The position numbers and the translations under genes are program-made. A DNA stretch of 64,000 nucleotides from Streptomyces sp. SCL15-4 (GTDB lineage: Bacteria; Actinomycetota; Actinomycetes; Streptomycetales; Streptomycetaceae). Position 1 is the first letter of the stretch; every line of letters starts with the position of its first letter. This document shows positions 8,634-16,975 of the stretch, piece by piece. The notes under the pieces were generated by a model. The model had not been told where the DNA came from. It saw only the letters and a list, made by a program, of their open reading frames with translations, and made no database searches. Location: contig NZ_JAOBTQ010000001.1 of NCBI RefSeq assembly GCF_033366695.1, positions 5,270,001-5,334,000 on the forward strand, given 5' to 3'.

Positions 8634-8645
8634 CGTCCGAGGGCG

Positions 8646-8673
8646 CTGCCCGGCCGCTAGCATGGCCGGGCAG
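8646..8673 (+). terminator. Hairpin after bcp
   Basis: CTGCCCGGCC and its exact complement GGCCGGGCAG form a 10-bp stem with an eight-base loop 12 bases past the bcp stop and just before tRNA-Leu. There is no clear T-run, which is usual in this kind of genome. Confidence 0.6.
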
Positions 8674-8679
8674 CACCGG

Positions 8680-8766
8680 GCGGCCGTGGTGGAATTGGCA
8701 GTCACGCTGGGTTTAGGTCCCAGTGGGGTAACTCCCGTGAGGGTTCGAGTCCCTCCGGCCGCACCA
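8680..8766 (+). tRNA. tRNA-Leu(UAG)
   Basis: An 87-nt class II tRNA with encoded CCA. The acceptor stem is GCGGCCG with CGGCCGC. The anticodon stem CTGGG/CCCAG encloses loop TTTAGGT with anticodon TAG. A long variable arm follows, and the T arm carries GGTTCGAGTCC. Confidence 0.95.
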
Positions 8767-8770
8767 GAGA

Positions 8771-9373
8771 TCAGCCGAGCAGTTCCCGGACCACGGGGAC
8801 GAGGGCGCGGAACGCCTTGCCGCGGTGGCTGATCGCGTTCTTCTCCTCGGGGCTCAGCTCGGCGCAGGTCCGCGTCTCGCCCTCCGGCTGGAGGAGCGGG
8901 TCGTAGCCGAAGCCGTTCGTGCCGGCCGGGGCGTGCCGCAGCGTGCCGCGCAGCCGTCCCTCCACCACCCGCTCGGTGCCGTCCGGCAGTGCCAGGGCCG
9001 CCGCGCAGGCGAAGTGGGCCGCGCGGTGCTCCTCGGCGATGTCGGACAGCTGGGCGAGCAGCAGCTCCAGGTTGGCCTGGTCGTCGCCGTGCCGGCCGGC
9101 CCAGCGGGCGGAGAAGATGCCGGGCGCGCCGCCCAGGACGTCCACGCACAGCCCCGAGTCGTCGGCGACGGCCGGCAGACCGGTGGCCCGGGCGAGGGCG
9201 TGCGCCTTGAGCAGGGCGTTCTCGGCGAAGGTGACGCCGGTCTCCTTCACGTCGGGGACCTCGGGAAAGGCGTCGGCGCCGACCAGTTCGTGCGGCAGTC
9301 CGGCCTCGGCGAGGATCGCCCTCAGCTCGGTGATCTTTCCGGCGTTGCGGGTGGCGAGGATCAAGCGGGTCAT
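8771..9373 (-). CDS. rdgB: RdgB/HAM1 family non-canonical purine NTP pyrophosphatase
   Basis: A 200-residue house-cleaning enzyme that hydrolyses dITP, XTP and related NTPs to the monophosphate. Signature segments: LATRNAGKITEL (substrate loop), VADDSGLCVD (catalytic acidic residues), GGAPGIFSARWAG and ISHRGKAF. The ATG at 9373 (MTRLILATRN) is the family start; an upstream in-frame ATG at 9403 would add ten residues that do not fit the family. It converges with tRNA-Leu. Confidence 0.93.
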   Translation of the reverse strand: MTRLILATRNAGKITELRAILAEAGLPHELVGADAFPEVPDVKETGVTFAENALLKAHALARATGLPAVADDSGLCVDVLGGAPGIFSARWAGRHGDDQANLELLLAQLSDIAEEHRAAHFACAAALALPDGTERVVEGRLRGTLRHAPAGTNGFGYDPLLQPEGETRTCAELSPEEKNAISHRGKAFRALVPVVRELLG

Positions 9374-9399
9374 GCCCGACAGTATTCCTCCCCGCGTGG

Positions 9400-10764
9400 T
9401 CACAGCCGCGCCTGCCCCGCGCCCTCCAGTGTCCGCAGGTCGAAGACCTCGGCCATGGTGCGGTAGCCCAGGTCGCTGGGGTGCAGATGGTCGCCGGAGT
9501 CGTACTCGGCGCGCAGCCGGCGCGGGTCGTAGGGGTCGCTCAGCGCCCGGTCGAAGTCCACGACGGCGTCGTAGACCCCGCCCGCGCGGATCCGCGCGTT
9601 GACCTCCCGCCGCACGGCCTCCCGGGCCGGGGTCCAGCCGCGGTGGCCGCGGAAGGGCATCAGGGTGGCGCCGACGGTCTTCAGCCCGCGGGCGTGCGCC
9701 CGGCGGACCAGGGTGCGCAGACCGCCGACGATCCGGTCGGGGTCGGCGAGCCGGCGGTTGCGCAGGATGTCGTTGACGCCGAGGTCGACGACGACGACCT
9801 CGGCGCCCGGGCGGGACAGCGCGTCGCGGTCGAAGCGGCCGAGACCGCTCTGGTTCTCGGCGGGCCGGCCGGGGCCGTCGGCGAGGACCTGGTTGCCGCT
9901 GATGCCCTCGTTCACGACGCTGTAGCGGGGCAGCGGCTCGCCGTCCGCCAGGGCCGCGCGCAGCCGGCCGGCGAGGATGTCGGGCCAGCGGTGGTCGGCG
10001 CCGGTGGTGGAGGTGATGCCGTCGGTTATGGAGTCGCCGAAGGCGACGACGGTCCCGGCGGCCTCCGAGCCGGCGACGTCGAGTGCCGTGAGGTAGCGCC
10101 AGGACGTGGTCGTGCCGGTGTACGGCCTGCCGGTGGTGTCCTCGGTGCGGTCGCCGCGGGCCGTGTACGACACCTGCCGGGCGTGCCGGTGGTAGGTGAC
10201 CGGTCCGGACGGGTCGGGGGAGTAGGTGGTGACCAGCACGTCGGCGCCGGGCGGCAGTGTGACGCGCACGGCGTCGCTGACCACCTGGCCGCCGGCGGGC
10301 ACGACCACTTGGGTGCCGCCGCCGAAGGTGAGCCGCCGCATCGTCTCGGCGTCGGCCGCCGCGGTGCCGTCGCCCGCGGCCAGGGCGAGCGAGGCGTGGG
10401 TCAGGACGAGGTCCGACCGGCCGTAGAGATTGGACAGCGTCACCCGGGCACTCGTACCGCCGGCGCTGGTGTGCACCACGTTGCGGACCGAGTGGCCCGC
10501 CAGACCGGCCGCCCGGGTGCCGGGCTCCGCGCCGACCGGGGCGGCGGCCCAGGCGCCGACCCAGGTGCCGGTGGAGGCGGGAGCGGCGTGGGAGCCGCCG
10601 TGCGGGCGGCCGTCGGCGAAGGCGTCCCGGCCGGTGCCGGGGTCGGCGGCGACGGTGGCGTAGATGCCGGCGGACAGGGCCACGACCAGCGCGACGAGCG
10701 CGCTGAGAACGGCACGGAGTTTCGCGGGAGACGCCCCCGCGACCCCGTCATGACGCTCGGTCAC
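9400..10764 (-). CDS. Secreted SGNH/GDSL-family hydrolase
   Basis: About 454 residues. A basic start and the hydrophobic stretch LRAVLSALVALVVALSAGI look like a signal peptide or N-terminal anchor. The SGNH hydrolase domain has block I with GDSIT (Ser about 245), a block II Gly in EGISGN, block III LGVNDI, and block V DHLHPSDLGY with the catalytic His. An N-terminal beta-rich region of 150-200 residues precedes it, as in two-domain SGNH lipases/esterases of actinomycetes. The GTG at 10764 is chosen; a GAGGAG lies 12 bases upstream. The frame runs on to 11082 but overlaps the divergent gene. Substrate not determined. Confidence 0.85.
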   Translation of the reverse strand: MTERHDGVAGASPAKLRAVLSALVALVVALSAGIYATVAADPGTGRDAFADGRPHGGSHAAPASTGTWVGAWAAAPVGAEPGTRAAGLAGHSVRNVVHTSAGGTSARVTLSNLYGRSDLVLTHASLALAAGDGTAAADAETMRRLTFGGGTQVVVPAGGQVVSDAVRVTLPPGADVLVTTYSPDPSGPVTYHRHARQVSYTARGDRTEDTTGRPYTGTTTSWRYLTALDVAGSEAAGTVVAFGDSITDGITSTTGADHRWPDILAGRLRAALADGEPLPRYSVVNEGISGNQVLADGPGRPAENQSGLGRFDRDALSRPGAEVVVVDLGVNDILRNRRLADPDRIVGGLRTLVRRAHARGLKTVGATLMPFRGHRGWTPAREAVRREVNARIRAGGVYDAVVDFDRALSDPYDPRRLRAEYDSGDHLHPSDLGYRTMAEVFDLRTLEGAGQARL

Positions 10765-10870
10765 TCTTGTGTTGTTCTCCTCGGGAAGGGAGCCCGAGGC
10801 TCCGGTCCTGCTGAGCCCATGATGCGTCACGGGCCGGGGAAGCCTGACAGGACCCTGCCACCGCTCCCGT

Positions 10871-10902
10871 GGAACAGACGCCGGGAACTCCCGTTCTGTT
10901 CC
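10871..10902. promoter_or_regulatory. Nested inverted repeat in a divergent promoter region
   Basis: GGAACAG and CTGTTCC bracket an inner CGGGA/TCCCG hairpin between the secreted hydrolase gene and the DUF445 gene. It may be an operator or simply a hairpin; there is no family assignment. Confidence 0.3.
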
Positions 10903-10957
10903 GGGAGCCGGACAGGAAGGGACAATTGTGGGCGGGATCACCGAACGGGTGGAGCTG

Positions 10958-12271
10958 ATGGAACCTACCGAGACGAGCACGGCGGAGCGGGCGGCGTCGT
11001 ACCGCACCATGACGGCGTTCACCCCGGCCGACGAGGAGCGCCGGCGCGGGGTGCGGCGCATGAAGCTCACGGCGACGGGCATGCTGCTGTTCGTCGCGGT
11101 GGTCTACGTCCTGGCCAAGGTCGCCCAGAACGCGGGCGCCGGGACCTGGGCCGGCTATGTGGCGGCGGCGGCCGAGGCCGGCATGGTGGGTGCGCTCGCC
11201 GACTGGTTCGCGGTCACCGCCCTGTTCCGGCACCCCCTCGGGCTGCCCATCCCGCACACCGCGATCATCCCCACCAAGAAGGACCAGCTCGGCGTCTCGC
11301 TGGGCGAGTTCGTCGGGGAGAACTTCCTCTCTGAGGACGTCGTGCGGCAGCGGCTGCGCGCGGTCGGCATCGGCAGCCGGCTCGGCGCCTGGCTGGCCGA
11401 GCCCGAGCACGCCGACCGGGTGACCGCCGAACTGGCCACCGCCCTGCGCGGCGCCCTGACCGTGCTGCGCGACTCGGACGTGCAGGCGGTCGTCGGCGAG
11501 GCGGTCACCCGGCGGGCCGACGCCCAGGAGATCGCGCCCGGCATCGGCAAGACGCTGGAGAAGGTCGTCGCCGACGGCGGGCACCGGCGGGTGGTGGACC
11601 TGGTGGTCTCCCGCGCCCACGACTGGCTGGAGCTGCACCGGGCCGACGTGATGGTGGCCGTGGAGGGCGGCGCGCCCGGCTGGACCCCGCGGTTCGTGGA
11701 CCGCAAGGTCGGCGAGCGGGTCTACAAGGAGCTGCTGCGGTTCGTCACCGAGATGCGGGACATGCCCACACACCCGGCGCGCGGCGCGCTGGACCGTTTC
11801 CTCACCGACTTCGCCTCCGACCTCCAGTCCGACACCGACACCCGGGCGCGGGTGGAGCGGCTCAAGAGCGAGGTGCTCGGCCGCGGCGAGGTGCAGGACC
11901 TGATCACGTCCGCCTGGACGGCCGTACGGTCGATGATCGTGACCGCGGCGGAGGACGAGCGCAGCGAGCTGCGCCGGCGGGTGCGGTCCGCGCTGCTGTC
12001 CCTGGGCACGCGGATGGCCACCGAGGCGAAGATGCAGGACAAGGTGGACGCCTGGGTGGAGGGCGCGGCGGTACACGTCGTGACGACCTACCGCAAGGAG
12101 ATCACCTCCTTGATCACGGACACCGTGGCGGGCTGGGACGCCGAGCACACCACCCGCAAGATCGAGGCCCACATCGGCCGTGACCTGCAATTCATCCGGA
12201 TCAACGGCACGGTGGTGGGCTCCCTCGCGGGGTTGCTGATCTACGCGCTCTCGCGCGGCCTGGGGGCCTGA
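10958..12271 (+). CDS. DUF445 family membrane protein
   Basis: 437 residues. A hydrophobic N-terminal helix near residues 35-52 is followed by AAAEAGMVGALADWFAVTALFRHPLGLPIPHTAIIPTKK, the diagnostic DUF445 segment, and a long helical region ending in another membrane helix (VVGSLAGLLIYAL). The family is widespread and uncharacterised, probably linked to the inner face of the membrane. The ATG at 10958 follows GGTGGAG with good spacing; a GTG at 10928 is an alternative. Confidence 0.88.
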   Translation: MEPTETSTAERAASYRTMTAFTPADEERRRGVRRMKLTATGMLLFVAVVYVLAKVAQNAGAGTWAGYVAAAAEAGMVGALADWFAVTALFRHPLGLPIPHTAIIPTKKDQLGVSLGEFVGENFLSEDVVRQRLRAVGIGSRLGAWLAEPEHADRVTAELATALRGALTVLRDSDVQAVVGEAVTRRADAQEIAPGIGKTLEKVVADGGHRRVVDLVVSRAHDWLELHRADVMVAVEGGAPGWTPRFVDRKVGERVYKELLRFVTEMRDMPTHPARGALDRFLTDFASDLQSDTDTRARVERLKSEVLGRGEVQDLITSAWTAVRSMIVTAAEDERSELRRRVRSALLSLGTRMATEAKMQDKVDAWVEGAAVHVVTTYRKEITSLITDTVAGWDAEHTTRKIEAHIGRDLQFIRINGTVVGSLAGLLIYALSRGLGA

Positions 12272-12332
12272 CCGGACTGTTCCGGCGCGGGCCGGGCACC
12301 CGGTTCTCCGTCCTTCGAGGAGGAGGGGTCAG

Positions 12333-13886
12333 ATGAGCGAAGCGGAGACGCCGCCGATGGGGACCGGCCGGACGATCACCACGAACATCCCCGCCCGGCT
12401 GGACCGGCTGCCCTGGTCCCGCTGGCACTGGACCGTCGTGATCGGGCTGGGCACCGTATGGATCCTGGACGGCCTGGAGGTCACGGTCGTCGGCAACATC
12501 GCCAGCCGGCTGTCGGAGTCCGGCAGCGGCCTGGCGATCTCCTCCGGGCAGGTCACCGGCGTCGCCGCCGCGCTCTACGTCGCGGGCGCCTGTGTCGGAG
12601 CGCTGTTCTGGGGCCGCCTGACCGACCGGTTCGGCCGCCGGAACCTCTTCATGATCACCCTGGTGGTGTACCTGGCCGCGACGGCCCTGACCTCGGTCTC
12701 CTGGGAAGCCTGGTGGTTCTTCCTGTTCCGCTTCCTGACCGGCTTCGGCATCGGCGGCGAGTACGCGGCGATCAACTCCGCGATCGACGAGCTGATCCCG
12801 GCGGCCTACCGCGGCCGGGTCGACCTGATCATCAACGGCAGCTTCTGGCTCGGCGCGGTCGGCGGTTCGCTGCTGTCGATCGTCGCGCTGGACACCGACC
12901 TGCTGGCCGCGAACGTCGGCTGGCGGCTGACCTTCGCCCTCGGCGCCGTCCTCGCGCTCGTCATCCTCCTGGTACGACGGCACGTCCCGGAAAGCCCGCG
13001 CTGGCTGCTGATCCACGGCCGGGACCGGGAGGCCGAGGAGATCGTCTCCGGCATCGAACGCCGGGTGGAGGCCGAGCGCGGCGAACGGCTGGCCGAGCCC
13101 GAGGGCGAACTGGAGATCCACCAGCGCAAGAGCGTCTCCTTCCTGGAGATCGCCCGCACGGTATTCGGCCGCTACCGCAGGCGCGCGGTCCTCGGCTTCT
13201 CCCTCTTCATCGGCCAGGCGTTCCTGTACAACGCCATCACCTTCGGCTTCGGCGCCATCCTGACCAAGTTCTACGACGTGCCCTCCGACCGCACCGGCTA
13301 CTACTTCGCGGTGATCGCGGCCGGCAACTTCTGCGGCCCGCTGCTGCTCGGCAAGCTCTTCGACACGGTCGGCCGGCGCGTGATGATCTCCTCGACCTAT
13401 CTGCTGTCGGGCCTGCTGCTGTTCGGCACGGCCTGGCTGTTCGACCGGGGCGCGCTGAACGCGGTGGGGCTGACCGCCTGCTGGTGCGCGGTGCTGTTCT
13501 TCGCCTCGGCGGGCGCCTCCAGCGCCTATCTGACGGTGTCGGAGATCTTCCCGATGGAGACCCGCGCCATGTCCATCGCCTTCTTCTACGCCCTCGGCAC
13601 CGCGGCCGGCGGCATCAGCGGCCCGCTCCTCTTCGCCGACCTCACGGGCACCGGCCGGGTCGGCGACACCGTCCTGGCCTTCTGCATCGGCGCCGCGCTG
13701 ATGTGCGCGGCCGGCCTGGTCGCCGTGTTCCTGGCGGTACGGGCCGAAGGCCGCTCCCTGGAGGACATCGCCCGCCCGCTGACGGCGGTGGCGAGCCGGG
13801 CCAAGGCGGCGGCGCGGCCGTCCGGGGGCACGCCGGGTGCGCGCGGCAGCGGTCCCGCGGCACCGCCGGCGGCGAGCAGGCCGTGA
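12333..13886 (+). CDS. MFS transporter, sugar/metabolite-proton symporter type
   Basis: 517 residues with 12 predicted membrane helices. GRLTDRFGRRNLF is the MFS loop 2-3 motif A, and RFLTGFGIGGEYAAINSAIDELIPAAYRG and PESPRWLL match the sugar-porter/AAHS-like group. LFDTVGRR is the second copy of motif A. A long hydrophilic central loop carries the ERRVEAERGERL stretch. The C-terminal 35 residues are Ala/Gly/Pro rich. A strong GGAGGAGGGG ribosome site sits before the ATG. Substrate unknown. Confidence 0.88.
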   Translation: MSEAETPPMGTGRTITTNIPARLDRLPWSRWHWTVVIGLGTVWILDGLEVTVVGNIASRLSESGSGLAISSGQVTGVAAALYVAGACVGALFWGRLTDRFGRRNLFMITLVVYLAATALTSVSWEAWWFFLFRFLTGFGIGGEYAAINSAIDELIPAAYRGRVDLIINGSFWLGAVGGSLLSIVALDTDLLAANVGWRLTFALGAVLALVILLVRRHVPESPRWLLIHGRDREAEEIVSGIERRVEAERGERLAEPEGELEIHQRKSVSFLEIARTVFGRYRRRAVLGFSLFIGQAFLYNAITFGFGAILTKFYDVPSDRTGYYFAVIAAGNFCGPLLLGKLFDTVGRRVMISSTYLLSGLLLFGTAWLFDRGALNAVGLTACWCAVLFFASAGASSAYLTVSEIFPMETRAMSIAFFYALGTAAGGISGPLLFADLTGTGRVGDTVLAFCIGAALMCAAGLVAVFLAVRAEGRSLEDIARPLTAVASRAKAAARPSGGTPGARGSGPAAPPAASRP

Positions 13887-13889
13887 GCG

Positions 13890-14402
13890 TCAGGCGCCGG
13901 TGGTGGAGCCCGGCCGGACGATCATCAGGACGGTGACGGCGGCCCACAGCAGGTTGAAGACGCCGGTGGCCATGGCGAGGCGGGCGGCGGTGGCGGAGCG
14001 GGTGCCGCCGCCGTCGGCTTCGAGCAGCGCGGCCTGGGCCGGGAGGATCACCGCGGCCAGGACGAGCGCGGCGAGGACGGTCAGCGCGATGGACACGATC
14101 AGCCAGGCACTGCCGAGCACACCCATGCGGCTCGCGGTGGCGAAGCCGAAGACGGGGACGACGACGCCGACGACGGCGTAGACCCGGCATATCCGGTGCA
14201 GCAGGTGCAGGCTCGCGGTGGCGTCGGTCCCGCTGCCGTCGTCGGTGCCGCTGGTGGTGCCGGTGCCGGTGCCGATTCCGATGCCGTCGGCGGCGGCGGG
14301 GACCCGGCGGGCGGCGGGCGGGAACATGCTGGCGGCGACGGCGACGGGCCCGATGGCGAGGATCGCGGCGATGACGTGCACGGCGAGGAGGAACTTGGTC
14401 AC
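13890..14402 (-). CDS. DUF2269-like integral membrane protein
   Basis: 170 residues with four membrane helices. The N-terminus MTKFLLAVHVIAAILAIGPVAVAASMFPPAARR is typical of the DUF2269 group. A Gly/Thr/Asp-rich insert (about residues 41-60) is encoded by a run of GGTGCC-like units and looks like a slippage insertion in the first loop. It converges with the MFS gene only three bases after its stop. Role unknown. Confidence 0.6.
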   Translation of the reverse strand: MTKFLLAVHVIAAILAIGPVAVAASMFPPAARRVPAAADGIGIGTGTGTTSGTDDGSGTDATASLHLLHRICRVYAVVGVVVPVFGFATASRMGVLGSAWLIVSIALTVLAALVLAAVILPAQAALLEADGGGTRSATAARLAMATGVFNLLWAAVTVLMIVRPGSTTGA

Positions 14403-14437
14403 GGGCCGACGCTAGGACGCGCGGTGATCACGCAGAA

Positions 14438-14453
14438 GTGGCAGGACTGCCAC
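14438..14453. promoter_or_regulatory. 16-bp palindrome between DUF2269-like and GlxA-type genes
   Basis: GTGGCAG and CTGCCAC are exact complements two bases apart. A second pair, TTCCCGCCA at 14465-14473 and TGGCGGGAA at 14522-14530, is 48 bases apart; the latter overlaps the -35 of the GlxA-type gene. These are plausible operators of that regulator, since AraC-class proteins often bind TGGC-containing sites. Confidence 0.45.
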
Positions 14454-14520
14454 CTGCCGACGGATTCCCGCCAGCGGTGCGGAAGGCCGCCCGGACCGTC
14501 TCTTCCCTCCTTGAACGGCC

Positions 14521-14549
14521 TTGGCGGGAACCGGTCGACCGACTAGGTT
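14521..14549 (+). promoter_or_regulatory. Promoter of the GlxA-type regulator, probably leaderless
   Basis: TTGGCG (14521-14526) and TAGGTT (14544-14549) are separated by 17 bases. The expected start point, about seven bases past the -10, coincides with the A of the ATG at 14556, and no Shine-Dalgarno is present. A leaderless transcript is inferred. Confidence 0.55.
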
Positions 14550-14555
14550 CCTGCC

Positions 14556-15512
14556 ATGCACACCGTGGCCGTACTGGCGCTGGACGGCGTCATCCCGTTC
14601 GACCTGTCCGCTCCCATCGACACCTTCGGCTGGGCCCGGCTGCCCGACGGCCGGGAGCCGTACCGGGTGCGGGTGTGCTCGGTACGGGAGGAGGTCGCCT
14701 CGGGCGCCTTCACGGTCCGGGCGCCCTACGGCCTCAAGGCGCTCGCGGAGGCCGACACGATCATGCTGCCGGGGGTCGCGGACCCGCCGGAGACGCTGCC
14801 GCCCGGGGTCGCGGAGGCGCTGCGCGCGGCGGCGGCGAACGGCACCAGGATCGCGTCGGTGTGCGTGGGCGCGTTCCTCCTCGCGGCGACGGGCCTGCTC
14901 GACGGGTTGCGCGCGACGACCCACTGGGCCGCGGCCGGTGACCTGGCGGCGCGGTACCCGCGGGTGACCGTCGACCCGAACGTGCTCTACGTCGACAACG
15001 GCCAGTTCCTGACGTCGGCCGGCGCGGCCTCGGCCCTGGACATGTGCCTGCACATGATCCGCAGGGACTTCGGCTCGGCGGTCGCCGCGCACGCGGCCCG
15101 GATGTCGGTGATGCCGCTGGAACGGGAGGGCGGGCAGGCGCAGTTCATCGTCCACGACCTGCCTCCGGCACCGGCCGGCGCCACCCTGGAGCCGCTGCTG
15201 CTCTGGCTGCAGGACCACTGCGACCGCGATCTGTCGCTGGAGGAGATCGCGGCGAAGGCCGGCATGAGCACCCGTACCCTCAACCGCCGCTTCCGCGACC
15301 AGACCGGGACGACACCGCTGCAGTGGCTGCACCGGGCGCGGGTGCGGCGGGCCCAGCACCTGCTGGAGACGACGGACCACCCCGTGGAACGCATCGCGTC
15401 CCAGACGGGGTTCGGCTCTCCGACGGCCTTCAGGGAACGCTTCCGGAGGGTGGCGGGGACGAGCCCGCAGGGCTACCGGAAGGCGTTCCGGGCGCGGGAG
15501 AAGGTGTCGTAG
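14556..15512 (+). CDS. GlxA family transcriptional regulator (DJ-1/PfpI + AraC HTH)
   Basis: 318 residues. A class I glutamine amidotransferase-like DJ-1/PfpI domain spans about 1-180, with ASVCVGAFLLAATGLLDG at the nucleophile-elbow position. An AraC double HTH covers about 215-315: LSLEEIAAKAGMSTRTLNRRFRDQTGTTPLQWL then ERIASQTGFGSPTAFRERFRR. This is the architecture of AdpA and GlxA-type regulators. The length is short for AdpA itself (about 400), so it is a paralogue. The nearby TGGC dyads may be its own operators. Confidence 0.9.
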   Translation: MHTVAVLALDGVIPFDLSAPIDTFGWARLPDGREPYRVRVCSVREEVASGAFTVRAPYGLKALAEADTIMLPGVADPPETLPPGVAEALRAAAANGTRIASVCVGAFLLAATGLLDGLRATTHWAAAGDLAARYPRVTVDPNVLYVDNGQFLTSAGAASALDMCLHMIRRDFGSAVAAHAARMSVMPLEREGGQAQFIVHDLPPAPAGATLEPLLLWLQDHCDRDLSLEEIAAKAGMSTRTLNRRFRDQTGTTPLQWLHRARVRRAQHLLETTDHPVERIASQTGFGSPTAFRERFRRVAGTSPQGYRKAFRAREKVS

Positions 15513-15513
15513 C

Positions 15514-15573
<60 letters not shown>

Positions 15574-15578
15574 GGCCG

Positions 15579-15881
15579 TCAGGCCTTGCGGTCGGCGACG
15601 GCCCAGGAGGCGGCGGCGACGGCACCGGCGACACCGAGGACGGACGGCCAGGCGCCGACCTTCTTGGCGAGCGGGTGGGAGCCGGCGAAGGCGGCGACGT
15701 AGGCGGCGGTCAGCGCACCCGCGGCCTTCCCGCCGGCCCGCGCGCGCCACTGCTGCGCGGCGGCGGCCCCGGCGACGGCCAGCACGGCCCCGCCCAGCTG
15801 CCGCTTCTTGGTCCAACGGGCGACGCCGTAGCCGCCGACGAGCCCGGTGGCGGCGACGAGCGCGCTGGGAACCCTGGCCAT
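15579..15881 (-). CDS. Small hypothetical membrane protein
   Basis: 100 residues, rich in Ala, Gly and Val with three or four weakly hydrophobic segments: LVAATGLVGGYGVA, AVLAVAGAAAA, AALTAAYVAAFAG and VAGAVAAASWAV. It has Lys/Arg-rich loops. The ATG at 15881 has AGGAGG six bases upstream, so the longer open frame to 16004 is rejected. No family recognised. Confidence 0.7.
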   Translation of the reverse strand: MARVPSALVAATGLVGGYGVARWTKKRQLGGAVLAVAGAAAAQQWRARAGGKAAGALTAAYVAAFAGSHPLAKKVGAWPSVLGVAGAVAAASWAVADRKA

Positions 15882-15984
15882 GAGTGCCTCCTGGTAAACC
15901 CTCGTTGATCCCTGGTGCTGCCATCTGCTGCTGATCACTGGTACCTGTCCCGAGGTTAACGCGCAGGTCGGAGGGGGGAACGAA

Positions 15985-16005
15985 CCTGAGTCGAGGCTTG
16001 TCAAG
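15985..16005. promoter_or_regulatory. HAIR-like HspR operator
   Basis: CCTGAGT, seven bases, then TGTCAAG. Compared with the HAIR consensus CTTGAGT-N7-ACTCAAG this matches 11 of 14 positions. It overlaps the -35 of the hsp20 promoter, as expected for repression. Confidence 0.55.
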
Positions 16006-16026
16006 TTTCCAGCGGAGAGTTATATA
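15998..16026 (+). promoter_or_regulatory. Vegetative (sigma-70/HrdB type) promoter of hsp20
   Basis: TTGTCA (15998-16003), 17 bases, TATATA (16021-16026): a close match to the TTGACA-N17-TATAAT consensus and strikingly AT-rich for the region. The ribosome site GAGGAG is 41 bases past the -10. Confidence 0.7.
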
Positions 16027-16076
16027 AGAAGCCGAAGGGCATCGCACACAGCGCCTGAAGAGAGGAGTGACCTGTG

Positions 16077-16504
16077 ATGCTCATGCGCACGGACCCGTTC
16101 CGCGAACTCGACCGGCTCGCGCAGCAGGTGCTCGGCACGAACGCCGTGGGCCCGGCCGCGATGCCGATGGACGCCTACCGGTCCGGGGACGAGTTCCTGG
16201 TCCACTTCGACCTGCCCGGCATCGACCCCGGGACGATCGAACTGGACGTCGAGCGCAACGTCCTCAACGTCCGCGCCGAACGACGCGGCCCCGCTCCCGA
16301 GGACGCGGAGATCCTGGTCGCCGAGCGGCCGACGGGCACGTTCACCCGCCAGCTGTTCCTGGGCGACACGCTCGACACGGACCGCATCGACGCCTCGTAC
16401 GAGGCCGGCGTCCTTACCTTGCGCATCCCGGTGGCGAACAGGCCAAGCCCCGCCGCATCCGCATCACCGACGGAGGACCGGGCCGCAGGCAGATCAGCGG
16501 CTGA
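16077..16504 (+). CDS. Hsp20/alpha-crystallin small heat-shock protein, C-terminus frameshifted
   Basis: An ATP-independent holdase. It begins [20 protein letters not shown], like actinomycete Hsp18, and contains a full alpha-crystallin domain ([28 protein letters not shown], then [12 protein letters not shown]). After about base 16436 the reading frame runs on, out of register, to a TGA at 16979 with a low-complexity tail. Shifting by one base restores [14 protein letters not shown] and a stop at 16502-16504. That includes the conserved C-terminal I-x-I motif (IRI) needed for oligomerisation. A single missing G in GGCG-AAC explains this. It is either a real mutation or an assembly error. The run-on frame ends overlapping the next ATG (ATGA), probably by chance. 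Start 16077 has GAGGAG upstream; GTG 16074 is possible. Confidence 0.8.
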
Positions 16505-16975
16505 ACCAGGCGGCCCGGCCACCGGCCACCGCCGACGAGGACGCGCCTCCGGTCCCGGAACGGAGCCCGGGAATCGCCTCCGGGTCCGGAGGAGCCCCGG
16601 GCCGCGGCCCCGGGCCCGGAGCGGGACCCGGGACGCGCCCTCTCCGGACTCAGAGCGGGACCCGGGACGCGCTCCTCGACCCGGAGCGGAGCCCGGGAGG
16701 TGCCCCCGGGTCCGGAGGGACTCGGGACGTGCCCCGGGCTCGGAGCGGGGCCCGGGACGCGCCCTCCCCGGACTGGAAACGGACCCCGGGCCGCGTCCGA
16801 CGGCAGGAGCGCGAGCGGCACCGGCCGTCCGCACACACCACACCCGCATCACGCCACTCACACACTCATGCAGCACCACCGGCCGCACTTTGGCCGAACT
16901 CCCGCTCATGCCCACCGCGTTACGGGGTACCGGGATTCCGGTGCCCCGAAGTGTCCCGGAGGAGGAGCCACCACG
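16505..16975. repeat. Intergenic degenerate repeat block between hsp20 and the DUF2267 gene
   Basis: This 470-base gap holds no credible gene. From about 16560 to 16800 a unit of roughly 35-45 bases recurs five to seven times with variation, built around GGAGCGGGACCCGGGACGCG. At 16923-16948 an 11-bp stem (CGGGGTACCGG with CCGGTGCCCCG, one G-T pair) with a four-base loop precedes the ribosome site of the next gene. The hairpin could be an attenuator or terminator. Confidence 0.55.
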
